DNA of 64,000 nucleotides from NCBI GenBank assembly GCA_963830485.1, contig CAWHNE010000025.1, positions 51,587-115,586 on the forward strand, read 5' to 3'. The first letter of the stretch is position 1; each line of letters starts with the position of its first letter. The translations under genes were made by a program, and so were the position numbers. The stretch comes from CAIWHR01 sp963830485. GTDB lineage: Bacteria > Pseudomonadota > Gammaproteobacteria > Burkholderiales > Casimicrobiaceae. The notes below the pieces were generated by a model that worked only from the letters and a program-made list of their open reading frames with translations, made no database searches and was not told the origin of the DNA. Positions 27,068 to 35,884 of this stretch are shown in pieces.

Positions 27068-28315
27068 ATGAGCACAAAACTGCAGCACCGCGGATTCACG
27101 ACCGCGATCCTCCATTCCGACCGCGACGCCGGCATCGAGCACGGCGCGCTGCACAAGCCACTGCACGTGTCGGTCGCCTACGGCTACCGCGACGCGCGCG
27201 AGCTCGCCGCCGTCTTCCAGGGCCGCGCGCAGGGCTACGCCTACGGCCGTCAGGGCAACCCGACCGCCGCGGCGCTCGAGGCGAAAGTCACCGCGATGGA
27301 GGACGGGGTCGCGACCGTCTGCTTCGCCACCGGCATGGCGGCGATCGGCGCGATCCTGCTCGCGCTCACGCGCGCGGGCGATCACGTCGTCGCGAGCCGC
27401 TACCTCTTCGGCAACACGGTGAGCATGCTCGAGACGCTCGGAGGCCACGGCGCCGACATCGGCTACGCCGACGCGACCGACGTGGCGGCGGTCGAGCGTG
27501 CGCTGACTCCGCGGACGCGCCTCGTCTTCGTCGAGACGATCGCGAACCCGCGCACGCAGGTCGCCGACCTCGCGCGCATCGGCGCGCTGTGCGCGGCGCG
27601 CGGGATCCTGTTCGTCGTCGACAACACGATGACCTCGCCCGCGCTGTTCCGCCCGAAGGCGGTCGGAGCGGGGCTCGTCGTCAACGCGCTGACCAAGTAC
27701 ATCGGCGGCCATGGCAACGCGCTCGGCGGCAGCGTCACCGACACGGGACTCTTCGACTGGACGCGCTACCCGAACATCGCGGACAACTACAAGGCGCAGA
27801 AGCCTGCGCTTTGGGGCATCCAGCAGCTGCGCAAGAAGGGGCTGCGCGACTGGGGCGGCACGCTCTCCGCCGAGCAGGCGCACCACATCAGCGTCGGTGC
27901 GGAAACGCTCGCCTTGCGGATGGAGCGCACCTGCGCGAACGCACAGGCGCTCGCCGACTTCCTGGCTGCCCACCCGAAGGTTGGCGCCGTCTACTATCCC
28001 GGGCTCGCGACACACCCGCAGCACACGCTCGCGAAGTCGCTGTTCGGCGCCTGCGGCGGCCTCCTGTCGTTCGAGCTGGCTGACGGCGTCGACCTCTTCG
28101 AATTCATGAACCGGCTGCGTATCGTCGTGTTGTCGTCGAATCTCGGCGACAACCGGACGCTCGCGATCCCCGTCGCGCACACGATCTTCTGGGAGATGGG
28201 CGCCGAGCGCCGCGCGGCGATGGGCATCGCGGATTCGCTGATCCGCGTCTCCTGCGGCATCGAGGACCGCGACGACCTGATCGGCGACTTCGAGCAGGCG
28301 CTCGTCGGCGGCTAG
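27068..28315 (+). CDS. cystathionine gamma-synthase family PLP enzyme (O-succinylhomoserine sulfhydrylase-like)
   Basis: A 415-aa PLP enzyme of the Cys/Met metabolism family. Visible are YGRQGNPTAAALEAK, the FATGMAAIGAILLAL PLP-phosphate loop, VVDNTMTSPALFRP, and the Schiff-base lysine in NALTKYIGGHGN (Lys 210). Candidate reactions are sulfhydrylation of acyl-homoserine to homocysteine or methionine gamma-lysis. The SAM-II riboswitch upstream argues for a biosynthetic role in methionine supply. The unit stands alone: no metX or metH is adjacent. The following 273 bases hold no gene I can support. Confidence 0.88.
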   Translation: MSTKLQHRGFTTAILHSDRDAGIEHGALHKPLHVSVAYGYRDARELAAVFQGRAQGYAYGRQGNPTAAALEAKVTAMEDGVATVCFATGMAAIGAILLALTRAGDHVVASRYLFGNTVSMLETLGGHGADIGYADATDVAAVERALTPRTRLVFVETIANPRTQVADLARIGALCAARGILFVVDNTMTSPALFRPKAVGAGLVVNALTKYIGGHGNALGGSVTDTGLFDWTRYPNIADNYKAQKPALWGIQQLRKKGLRDWGGTLSAEQAHHISVGAETLALRMERTCANAQALADFLAAHPKVGAVYYPGLATHPQHTLAKSLFGACGGLLSFELADGVDLFEFMNRLRIVVLSSNLGDNRTLAIPVAHTIFWEMGAERRAAMGIADSLIRVSCGIEDRDDLIGDFEQALVGG

Positions 28316-28588
28316 GCTCGCGCGGTAGTCCGGAAGCAGCTCGGGCGGAGCTGGGCCCGCTCCAAGCCAAGGCGCTCGGAGCTGCCGCGCGTGTCGCCAA
28401 TCCCGCGGCGATGGCCCGGATATTGCTCCAGATATCTGAGGCGATGCGGACCCAGACTGTCCACAGTAACGAGTGTGCCAGACCGGGTGTAGTGCACACA
28501 CGCGCCCGACTGAGCATCGGACCTGATCCCGGCGCGGAATTGCCGATCCCGGCCGATGACGTCTGGTAGGCGACGCGACCGAGGAAAC

Positions 28589-30517
28589 ATGAAAGGGCTC
28601 CAAGACCTCCTGCGTTATCCGTTGCGGTGGCTGGGCCGCTCGACGCCGCTCGCCATCGATACGCTTCGGGGACGAGACGGAAAGATCTACTTTTTCGAGC
28701 CGCCGCAAGCCTCCGCCGCGGCGGCCCTCGCCTATCCTCATCAGACGGGTCACGGCAGCAGCGTCCCCGAGCTCCAGGGGAAGGACCGGTTGGCTGCACT
28801 TGCCGCAAGCGAGGCACGCTTCCAAGGCCTCACGTTGCTCGGTTCGGACTGGCACTGGGATCAGGATGTGCAGCACCGCTTTACGGCCATCAGCGGCAAC
28901 CTCGCCGATCCGATTGGCGCAACCATCGCGAACCACCTCGGCCGGCCGCTCTGGCAGATGCCGCAGATCGCGACGCTGCAGGGCGGGTGGAGTGAGTACC
29001 GCCGCTCTCTCAGGGCGCACGAGGTCTTTCGCGACCTGGTCTTGCGCGCCCCGCGTCAGGAGGGAGGCTTCAGCTTCGTCTCGATCAGCGGTGAGCCGGT
29101 CTTTGCCCGGGATGGCACGTTCCTCGGCTATCGCGGCGTCGGACTCGACATCACGAAGCAGAAGCTCATCGAAGCCAACATCAGCCGGCTCGCGCGCTTC
29201 GATTCGCTGACAGGCCTGCACAACCGCAGCGCATTCTTCGAGCGGCTTGATCATGCGCTCGCGCTCGCGCGCCGCCATGATCGGGCCGTCGCGCTCCTGT
29301 TCCTGGATCTCGACCGGTTCAAGGACGTCAATGACGCGTTTGGCCACCTCGACGGCGACGAAGTGCTGAAGGCGCTGGCGCGCCGCCTCACGAAAACGGT
29401 TCGCGATACCGATACCGTGGCGCGGCTGGGCGGCGACGAGTTCATCGTGCTCGCCGAGGAGGTCGCCAACCAGGTCGACGTGAACGAGTTCGGAATGCGC
29501 TTGCTGGGGGCACTGTCCGAGCCGGTCGTGCTGCACGGACAGGAGTGCCGCCTTGGCGCGAGCATCGGGGTCGCGATGTTTCCGGAAGATGGCGAGGACA
29601 CGACGACCCTGCTCAAGGCCGCCGACGCCGCGATGTACCGCGCAAAGGAATCCGGCGGCAACAATCTAGCGTTTGCCGCCGAGGCCCAGGGACCGCCGGC
29701 GACCGAGCGGATGGTCCTCGGTGCAGCGCTTCGCAGTGCCCTCGAGCTCAACCAGTTCCACCTTCTCTATCAGCCGAAGGTCTCCATCCGCAGTGGCGCG
29801 CTGACCGGTGTCGAGGCGCTCGTCCGCTGGCAGCACCCGGAGCACGGATTGGTGCTGCCGGAGGCCTTCATCCGCGTGGCCGAGGATTCCGGCCTCATCC
29901 GTCACATCGCGCGCTGGGTGCTCTTGCAGGCGTGCCTGCAGGGATGCCGGTGGCGGGCCGAGCTGCCGCGTCCGGTTCGCGTTGCCGTCAATCTCTCTGC
30001 CCGCCAGTTCATCGACGGCGACCTCGTGATCGAGGTCGCCCATGCCCTCGGCCAGACGGGATTGCCTCCCGACCTGCTCGAGCTGGAGATTACCGAAAGC
30101 ATGATGATGGCGCAGCCCGAGCGTGCCGCCGAAACGCTGCTCGAGATCCGGGAAATGGGGGTGCATCTGTCCATCGATGACTTCGGTACCGGGTACTCCT
30201 CGCTGGCGCGGCTCAAGAAGTTCCCGATCGGGAGCGTCAAGATCGATCGCTCGTTCATCGGCGATATCGCGGTCGATCGCGATGGCGCTGCCATCGTATC
30301 GGCAGTGATTGCGATGGCGCACAACCTGCGCCTGAGGGTCGTGGCGGAGGGGGTCGAGACCCTCGATCAAGTCCGATTTCTTCGCGAGCGCAATTGCGAC
30401 GAGGTCCAGGGATATCTCATCAGCCGTCCGATCGCACCCGAGCAAGTCAGCGAGTTCGCGCTGCGTGCTCCGGTCGATCGGCGCGACACTGTCGCGGTCG
30501 CCGGCTCGACAGCGTGA
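28589..30517 (+). CDS. PAS-GGDEF-EAL cyclic-di-GMP enzyme
   Basis: A 642-aa protein with an N-terminal PAS-like sensor domain (about 80-195, ending GYRGVGLDITKQKL), a GGDEF domain with an intact GGDEF at 281-285, and an EAL domain with EAL at 409-411 plus the NLSARQF, ITESMMM, DDFGTGYSSL and KIDRSFI motifs. Both the cyclase and the phosphodiesterase catalytic sets look intact, so it may be bifunctional. No transmembrane segment is seen. AGGAAAC before the ATG sets the start. It precedes a PilZ-type gene by ten bases. Confidence 0.92.
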   Translation: MKGLQDLLRYPLRWLGRSTPLAIDTLRGRDGKIYFFEPPQASAAAALAYPHQTGHGSSVPELQGKDRLAALAASEARFQGLTLLGSDWHWDQDVQHRFTAISGNLADPIGATIANHLGRPLWQMPQIATLQGGWSEYRRSLRAHEVFRDLVLRAPRQEGGFSFVSISGEPVFARDGTFLGYRGVGLDITKQKLIEANISRLARFDSLTGLHNRSAFFERLDHALALARRHDRAVALLFLDLDRFKDVNDAFGHLDGDEVLKALARRLTKTVRDTDTVARLGGDEFIVLAEEVANQVDVNEFGMRLLGALSEPVVLHGQECRLGASIGVAMFPEDGEDTTTLLKAADAAMYRAKESGGNNLAFAAEAQGPPATERMVLGAALRSALELNQFHLLYQPKVSIRSGALTGVEALVRWQHPEHGLVLPEAFIRVAEDSGLIRHIARWVLLQACLQGCRWRAELPRPVRVAVNLSARQFIDGDLVIEVAHALGQTGLPPDLLELEITESMMMAQPERAAETLLEIREMGVHLSIDDFGTGYSSLARLKKFPIGSVKIDRSFIGDIAVDRDGAAIVSAVIAMAHNLRLRVVAEGVETLDQVRFLRERNCDEVQGYLISRPIAPEQVSEFALRAPVDRRDTVAVAGSTA

Positions 30518-30527
30518 GGCGCTGCGA

Positions 30528-32207
30528 ATGCCCATGCCAGTAGCCTCGGCCGACATCGACGTGCACGGGCGTGCGCTCGACCGGAGCATGGTGGACGAGT
30601 TCTGCCGGGCGCTGCCTCGCCAGGACCCCATTGCCGCGCAACAGGCGCTGTGCGAGGTGCTGTCGAGGCCGGGCGCAGGAGGTGAAGGCAACGCGGCGAG
30701 ACTGGCGACGCTGAGTGCACTTGACGGGGTCGCTCGGCAGACATGCGAGCGCCTCCTCGACCGGTACGTGGAGGGCAACGCGCAGCTGCGTCTGCTCGAG
30801 AGACGGACTTACGTATCCGCGTTGCGCCTCTGCCAGTCGATGAACGAGGCCTACGAGCGTTTCCTGGCGCGCGTTGGCGAGCCTCGCCTGCCGGGTTCGG
30901 CCGACGCTGCTGCCGGCGCGATCACGCGACTCCTGGTCTTTCGCCAGATCGAATTTCTTCTCCGGATGTTTCGCTACAAGAAACGCAATGCCAACCGGTG
31001 GCGGGCGCTGCACGAGACCTACCTGTCGGCGATGGAGCGGGACCTGCAGCGCCACAGCGTCTCGCTAAGTTCGTCAGAATCGAATTCCGCGGCGGCGACG
31101 ACGCCCGAACGCCAGTACATACAGATCCTTCTGTTGGAAGCGGCGAACGGAGGCCAGCTCTCGCCGCGCGAGGCGCTCTGGGCTTATCGCTGGCTTCAGC
31201 GCTGGTGCGGGTCGTTGAGCCTTCGTCCAGGTAAGGACGGCGAGGGCGCGTCGAACGGCCCGTGCGGATTCGCGCTCGACCTGAGAGGCTCGGAGGGACT
31301 CAGCCGCAAACCGTTGCCGTCGAGCGAAGCCGTGCTGTACCTCGACAGCGGCCCCTTGATGGCCATCATCGACGCCGAGCGGGCAGCGAGGCGAGATTCG
31401 GCCGTCGACAGCATCGAGCTGACGCAGACGCGACACGCAGAGGTCGCGCTGCTGGACAGGCTCAGGATCCTGTTCGACCCCGTGCCCAGGCGCATCGAGC
31501 GTCGCGGCGAGCGCACACCGATGGACTCCACGGCCGACGTGCTGGCGGGCCTGCCGCACATCGTTCACGCGCTGCGCACCGCCGCATCGACGCGTGCCGG
31601 AACGAGGCCCACCGCGGCACCGCTGGACGAATCGACCATCGAAGCGTTCGGTGGACCGACCCGAACGAGAACCCTCGCCGCGTGGGGCGCCGCCGAGTTC
31701 GCGCGCGGGATGTCACCCGAAATCTGGCAAGTGAGGGATCGCAGCGACAGCGGTTGCCGGCTGCGCGGCAAGACGGCGGATCTCAACATCGTCATCCCGG
31801 GTTCGTTGCTCGCGATGCGGGCGAGCTCGACCGTTCCCTGGTCCGTAGTCGTGGTGCGTCGATTGAGACGGCTAATGGTGGATCACGTCGAGGTCGGCGT
31901 CGAGTACCTGGGATGCAAGCCGCGCTTCGTGAAGATCGTGATGGATCAGCCGTTCGATCCGGCCATCGGCCCCTCGCACGAGGTCGAGCCGAAATGCATC
32001 GGCGCGCTCTACCTGCCGCCGAGCCAGGCGTTCCCGGCGCTGCCGATCCGGACCCTGTTGCTGCCGACGCGTGAATTCCGACCGCGTGGCGACGTGACGC
32101 TGCTGTCGTCCAATGCGACGTACAAGCTGCGCCTCAACGAGCCGATCGAGCGCCAGGTGGAATTCGTCTGGACCTCGTTCTCGGTGGTCGAGAAGAACGG
32201 GCGCTGA
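30528..32207 (+). CDS. probable PilZ-domain cyclic-di-GMP effector
   Basis: A 559-aa cytosolic protein without clear enzyme motifs. The N-terminal 350 residues are mostly helical (VDEFCRALPRQDPIAAQQAL, LRLLERRTYVSALRL). The C-terminal part holds a PilZ-like segment: WQVRDRSDSGCRLRGK followed by VPWSVVVVRRLRRL and VEVGVEYLG, where RDRSDSG corresponds to the RxxxR...D/NxSxxG ligand pattern in relaxed form. Its start lies ten bases after the stop of the GGDEF-EAL gene, so the two are likely cotranscribed as enzyme and receptor. The PilZ call is moderate because the arginine motif is not canonical. Confidence 0.65.
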   Translation: MPMPVASADIDVHGRALDRSMVDEFCRALPRQDPIAAQQALCEVLSRPGAGGEGNAARLATLSALDGVARQTCERLLDRYVEGNAQLRLLERRTYVSALRLCQSMNEAYERFLARVGEPRLPGSADAAAGAITRLLVFRQIEFLLRMFRYKKRNANRWRALHETYLSAMERDLQRHSVSLSSSESNSAAATTPERQYIQILLLEAANGGQLSPREALWAYRWLQRWCGSLSLRPGKDGEGASNGPCGFALDLRGSEGLSRKPLPSSEAVLYLDSGPLMAIIDAERAARRDSAVDSIELTQTRHAEVALLDRLRILFDPVPRRIERRGERTPMDSTADVLAGLPHIVHALRTAASTRAGTRPTAAPLDESTIEAFGGPTRTRTLAAWGAAEFARGMSPEIWQVRDRSDSGCRLRGKTADLNIVIPGSLLAMRASSTVPWSVVVVRRLRRLMVDHVEVGVEYLGCKPRFVKIVMDQPFDPAIGPSHEVEPKCIGALYLPPSQAFPALPIRTLLLPTREFRPRGDVTLLSSNATYKLRLNEPIERQVEFVWTSFSVVEKNGR

Positions 32208-32219
32208 TCGTCTTGCTCG

Positions 32220-33083
32220 CTACCGACGGCGCAGCCGCCGGCCGACCGCGATCGCGAAGGGAATCCAGCCGACCCAGCGGACGAGGTCGACAAGCTCGTC
32301 GTCCCAGCGCCATTGTTCGAAGAAGTCGAGCCGCGCGCCCATCGTGTCCTCGATCCAGCCGAAGACCGCGAGCCAGACGACGAGGAGGACGAGCACCGCG
32401 CCGTGCGCGCGCTGCGAAGGCGTGAGCGAACGCCAGAGCGGCACGAAAACGAGCCCGCCGACGACGATCGCGTAGAGAGCGGTCCGCGCGACAGGATGGG
32501 CTGCGAACCATGGCTGGAGATAAGGCTCGCCAGCAATCATCTTGGCTGCCGTCCAGCCGAGCACGGCGGCGCCGACCCAGAGAAGCGCGGGGTAGCGCTC
32601 GATCCAGCGCACGACGAGCGACGAGCCCCAGACGACGATGGGGATCGAGATCCCGATTCCGATGAGCACGAGCGCGAAGTTGCCGTGCGCGGCGCCGCCG
32701 ACGGCGAGCACGTTGTCGACGCCCATCACCGCGTCGGCGACGATGATGGTCTGGACGGCGCCACGGACGGACGCGGCGGTCCCGACCTTGTGGCCGTCGC
32801 CGCCATCGTCGCGCGTGAGCTTCCAGGCAATCCAGATGAGCGCGAGCCCGCCGACGACGAGGAACCCCGGGACCTTGAGCAGCCACACGACGAGGCCGGT
32901 GAGCGCGACGCGCACGCCGATCGCCCCGGCGGTACCCCACAGAATGACACGCCGCCGCAGCTCGGTCGGAACGTTGCGTGCGGCGAGCCCGATGACCATC
33001 GCGTTATCGCCGGCGAGCACGATGTCGATCAGCACGATCGACGCGAGCGCGCTCCACCAGTCGGGCGAGAACGGGGTGCTCAT
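32220..33083 (-). CDS. TerC family integral membrane protein
   Basis: A 287-aa membrane protein with about seven to eight hydrophobic segments and the two family motifs DIVLAGDNAMVIG near the N-terminus and ADAVMGVDNVLAVG in the middle. Each places acidic residues in the membrane, as in TerC/YjbE/Alx proteins linked to manganese or other metal-ion efflux and metalation of exported enzymes. The ion is not predictable. It ends 12 bases from the convergent PilZ gene and follows lpxH in the same direction. Confidence 0.87.
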   Translation of the reverse strand: MSTPFSPDWWSALASIVLIDIVLAGDNAMVIGLAARNVPTELRRRVILWGTAGAIGVRVALTGLVVWLLKVPGFLVVGGLALIWIAWKLTRDDGGDGHKVGTAASVRGAVQTIIVADAVMGVDNVLAVGGAAHGNFALVLIGIGISIPIVVWGSSLVVRWIERYPALLWVGAAVLGWTAAKMIAGEPYLQPWFAAHPVARTALYAIVVGGLVFVPLWRSLTPSQRAHGAVLVLLVVWLAVFGWIEDTMGARLDFFEQWRWDDELVDLVRWVGWIPFAIAVGRRLRRR

Positions 33084-33110
33084 CTGCGTTTCGCGGAACC
33101 CGCGACGCGG

Positions 33111-33848
33111 TCAGGCGGCCGGCGCGGCGATGTCGCGCGTGCGGCCGCCGTCGTGATCGAACTCGAGGAAGCTGCCGCGCTCGTACCAGTCGGCGAGCAC
33201 GAAGCGCTCGCAGGCGCGGCCGTCGACGACGAGATGATGCCGGGCGGGGCGGTGCGTGTGCCCGTGGATCATCCGGCTGACGCCGGCGTCGCGAAAGGCC
33301 GCCGCGACGGCGCCCGGATCGACGTCCATGATCCGCTCGGGCTTGCCGGCGTTCGCGATCCGGCTCCGGCCGCGGAGCCACCTCGCGATGCCGCTCCGCA
33401 TGGCATAGGGCAGCGCGAGGTAGGTCCGCTGCCAGCGCGTGTCGTGCGCGACGCGGCGAAACCGCTGGTACGCGTGATCGGACGTGCAGAGCTCGTCGCC
33501 GTGAAGAACGAGCGTCGGCGTGCCGCCGACGTTGACGACGAGCTGGCTCGGAAGCAGCGTGACGCCGGCGGCGGCGCAGAAACGCTCGCCCAGCAGGAAA
33601 TCGCGGTTGCCCGTGATGAGGCCGACCGGCACGCCGGCGGCGGTCACGCCCTTGAGCGCACGCGCCGCAGCGGCGGCGAGCGGCTCGGAGAGCGCGTCAT
33701 CGCCGATCCAAGCGTCGAACAGATCGCCCAGCACGTAGACGCCGGCCGCCTCGCGCGCCGGACCCGCGCAGAACGCGTGAAAGGCGTCTACCGGCGCCGG
33801 CCGCTCCGGCGACAAATGCAGATCGGAGACGAACAGGGTCGCCGGCAC
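33111..33848 (-). CDS. lpxH: UDP-2,3-diacylglucosamine diphosphatase LpxH
   Basis: LpxH hydrolyses UDP-2,3-diacylglucosamine to lipid X in lipid A synthesis at the inner membrane. The 245-aa product has the calcineurin-like motifs SDLHLS, GDLFDAWIGDD, GNRDFLLG and HGHTHRPA, and the LpxH-specific HGDELCTSDHAYQ. It starts two bases from the boundary of structured element B, so its promoter must lie in or beyond that element. Confidence 0.94.
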   Translation of the reverse strand: MPATLFVSDLHLSPERPAPVDAFHAFCAGPAREAAGVYVLGDLFDAWIGDDALSEPLAAAAARALKGVTAAGVPVGLITGNRDFLLGERFCAAAGVTLLPSQLVVNVGGTPTLVLHGDELCTSDHAYQRFRRVAHDTRWQRTYLALPYAMRSGIARWLRGRSRIANAGKPERIMDVDPGAVAAAFRDAGVSRMIHGHTHRPARHHLVVDGRACERFVLADWYERGSFLEFDHDGGRTRDIAAPAA

Positions 33849-33849
33849 T

Positions 33850-34118
33850 AGGGCCTGCTAACGCTATGGGCACAAACGCGAACGGGCGGCGGGGGCCGCC
33901 AATCCAGGCGGACGACGAAGCAAAGACCGGGCGTCTTTGCGAGGAGGACAACGCCGAGTGGCGGCCCCCGCCGCCCGTTCCCTTCGGGTTGCTGCCGAAA
34001 ACGCCCATCGCGGCGTTGCAAAGTCTCGCCGGGTTCGCGACCCGCCTTCGCCTTTGCGCCTTGCGCTGGGCGTTTTCGGCCGTGCAACGCGTTTGTGCCC
34101 ATGGCGTTAGCAGGCCCT
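33850..34118. repeat. structured MITE-like element B
   Basis: A 269-bp element with 31-base terminal inverted repeats (33850-33880 and 34088-34118, 30 of 31 paired). Inside are a 22-base perfect inverted repeat (33880-33901 / 33959-33980) enclosing a small hairpin (33920-33927 / 33933-33940), a 14-base perfect pair (33994-34007 / 34067-34080), local stems at 34018-34057 and 34030-34044, and a crossing pair GCGTTGCA (34013-34020) / TGCAACGC (34083-34090). No coding capacity is evident. It exactly fills the gap between lpxH and ppiB. Read on the minus strand, its order of blocks resembles element A at 9196. Confidence 0.82.
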
Positions 34119-34125
34119 GAGCGCG

Positions 34126-34620
34126 CTACGTCGTTTCCTCGGCGCGCGTGAGGACCACGTCGTCCTTCGGCACGTTCTGGTGGTAGCCGCTGTTGCCGGT
34201 GGGAACGCCCTTGATGCGGTCGACGACGTCCTGCCCGGCGACGACCTTGCCGAACACGCAGTAGCCCCAGCCCTGCGGGCTCGGGCCCTTGTAGTCGAGG
34301 AACTCGTTGTCGGCAACGTTGATGAAGAACTGCGACGACGCCGAGTGCGGCTCGGACGTGCGTGCCATCGCGACCGTGTACTTGCGGTTCTTGAGCCCGT
34401 TGCCCGCCTCGTTCGCGATCGTCCCCCGCGTGGGCTTCTGCCGCATTCCGGGCTCCATCCCGCCGCCCTGGACCATGAAGCCGTCGATCACGCGGTGGAA
34501 GATCGTGTTGTCGTAGTGGCCGGCGCGGACGTACTCGAGGAAGTTCTCGACGGTCTTCGGCGCGTTCGTGGCGTCGAGCTCGAGCGTGATGTCACCGTGG
34601 TTCGTGTGCAGGATGACCAT
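34126..34620 (-). CDS. ppiB: cytoplasmic cyclophilin-type peptidyl-prolyl isomerase
   Basis: A 164-aa cyclophilin without a signal peptide, with FHRVIDGFMVQGG, SASSQFFINV-type (HSASSQFFINVADN) and the late YCVFGKVVAGQDVVDRI. It speeds cis-trans isomerisation of X-Pro bonds in cytosolic proteins. It lies 11 bases downstream of the secreted paralogue; the two probably arose by duplication. Confidence 0.94.
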   Translation of the reverse strand: MVILHTNHGDITLELDATNAPKTVENFLEYVRAGHYDNTIFHRVIDGFMVQGGGMEPGMRQKPTRGTIANEAGNGLKNRKYTVAMARTSEPHSASSQFFINVADNEFLDYKGPSPQGWGYCVFGKVVAGQDVVDRIKGVPTGNSGYHQNVPKDDVVLTRAEETT

Positions 34621-34631
34621 GTCGGGGCGTC

Positions 34632-35228
34632 CTATTTGGCGTCGACGACGACGGCCTTGGTGATGATGACCTTCTCGGCCGGCACGTCCTTGGGGAACGG
34701 TCCGCCGGCGCCGGTGGGCGCCTTCGCGATCTTGTCGACGACGTCCATGCCGGACACGACCTTGCCGAACACCGTATAGCCGATGCCTTGCGGATCAGGT
34801 GAGCGGAAGTTCAGGAACTTGTTGTCGGCGACGTTGATGAAGAACTGCGCGGTGGCCGAGTTCGGCTCCGACGTGCGCGCCATCGCGAGCGTCCCTGGCG
34901 TGTTGAGCAAGCCCGCCTTGCTGGACATCTCGGCCTCGTTGACGATCGGGGGCTTCGTCGGCTTCTGCTTGAAGTCGGCGGTGAAGCCGCCGCCCTGGAC
35001 CATGAAGCCCGGGATCACGCGGTGGAATTGCGTGCCGTCGAAATGGCCGGCCTTCACGTAGTCGAGAAAGTTGGCGACGCTCTTCGGCGCGGCGTCAGGA
35101 TAGAGCTCGACGCGGATCTTGCCGGCGGTCGTGTCGAACTCGACTTGCGGATTCGCGGCGAGCGCCGGTACGGCGAACGCGACAACGGCCAGCGCGGCGA
35201 CGGCGAGGAGGAAGAAACGGCGCATCAT
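34632..35228 (-). CDS. ppiA: periplasmic cyclophilin-type peptidyl-prolyl isomerase
   Basis: A 198-aa cyclophilin with a cleavable signal peptide (FFLLAVAALAVVAFAVPALA) and the same core motifs as its neighbour: FHRVIPGFMVQGGG, ATAQFFINVADN and FGKVVSGMDVVDKI. Folding helper for exported proteins. AGGAG seven bases before the ATG at 35228 sets the start. The operon reads TPR protein, ppiA, ppiB on the minus strand. Confidence 0.93.
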   Translation of the reverse strand: MMRRFFLLAVAALAVVAFAVPALAANPQVEFDTTAGKIRVELYPDAAPKSVANFLDYVKAGHFDGTQFHRVIPGFMVQGGGFTADFKQKPTKPPIVNEAEMSSKAGLLNTPGTLAMARTSEPNSATAQFFINVADNKFLNFRSPDPQGIGYTVFGKVVSGMDVVDKIAKAPTGAGGPFPKDVPAEKVIITKAVVVDAK

Positions 35229-35283
35229 CGAAAGGCTCCTGAGGAGGGAGGAACGATCGGTTCCAAGGGTTGAAAATGGCGAG

Positions 35284-35847
35284 CTAGTTCTTTTTCGCGC
35301 GCGAGGAGAGCAGGTCGCGGGCGAGCGCGAGCTTGCCGGCGGCCGCCTTGTTGCCTTGGTCGAGCTTCGCGGCGGTGGCGTACTCCGCGGCGCCCAACCG
35401 GATGTAGACGTCGCCCAGGTTCTCGTGCGCGACGCCCCAGTCAGGCGCGGCCTTGACCGCGAGTTCGAGGGCCACGCGCGCGCTTTCGTACTCGCCCTTT
35501 TGCGCGTAGAGCACGGCAAGGTTGTTGTACGGCTCTGGCAGCTCCGGGTAGTCCTCGATCAGCGCCTGGAACGTCGCGATCGCCGCGGCGTCCTGCCCCT
35601 GCTCGGTCTGCGCAACGCCCTTGAGGAAGCGGGCCTGCGGCTCGCGCGGACGCTGTGCGAGGAGCACGTCGAGTTTCGCCTGCGCGTTCGCGAACTGCCG
35701 GTCCTTCACCATCGCCGCGGCTTCGCGCAATCCCTGCGCATATTGCCGGCGCGCTTCCTCGGTGAGGTCGCGGCCGTCCTGCGCGAGAGTCGGAATGCCG
35801 ACGAGCGCGGCGCACGCGCAGCAGACGAGAAGCAGTGGACGGAGCAT
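35284..35847 (-). CDS. exported TPR-repeat protein
   Basis: A 187-aa product with an N-terminal signal segment rich in Cys (LLLVCCACAALVGIPTLAQ) and about three TPR-like repeats, for example AAIATFQALIEDYPELPEPYN and ESARVALELAVKAAPDWGVAHENLGDVY. TPRs mediate protein contacts; the partner is unknown. An upstream in-frame ATG at 35883 would add 12 residues before the signal and is less likely. It lies 56 bases before ppiA in the same direction. Confidence 0.8.
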   Translation of the reverse strand: MLRPLLLVCCACAALVGIPTLAQDGRDLTEEARRQYAQGLREAAAMVKDRQFANAQAKLDVLLAQRPREPQARFLKGVAQTEQGQDAAAIATFQALIEDYPELPEPYNNLAVLYAQKGEYESARVALELAVKAAPDWGVAHENLGDVYIRLGAAEYATAAKLDQGNKAAAGKLALARDLLSSRAKKN

Positions 35848-35884
35848 CGAATGCGCGCGGAGCGATCGTTTGCGCCGCGCCATT

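Noticed and set aside
26966..29536. An 856-codon minus-strand frame across the sulfhydrylase gene and the GGDEF gene
   Set aside because: Shadow frame; it runs through the riboswitch terminator and two real genes and has shadow-type composition.
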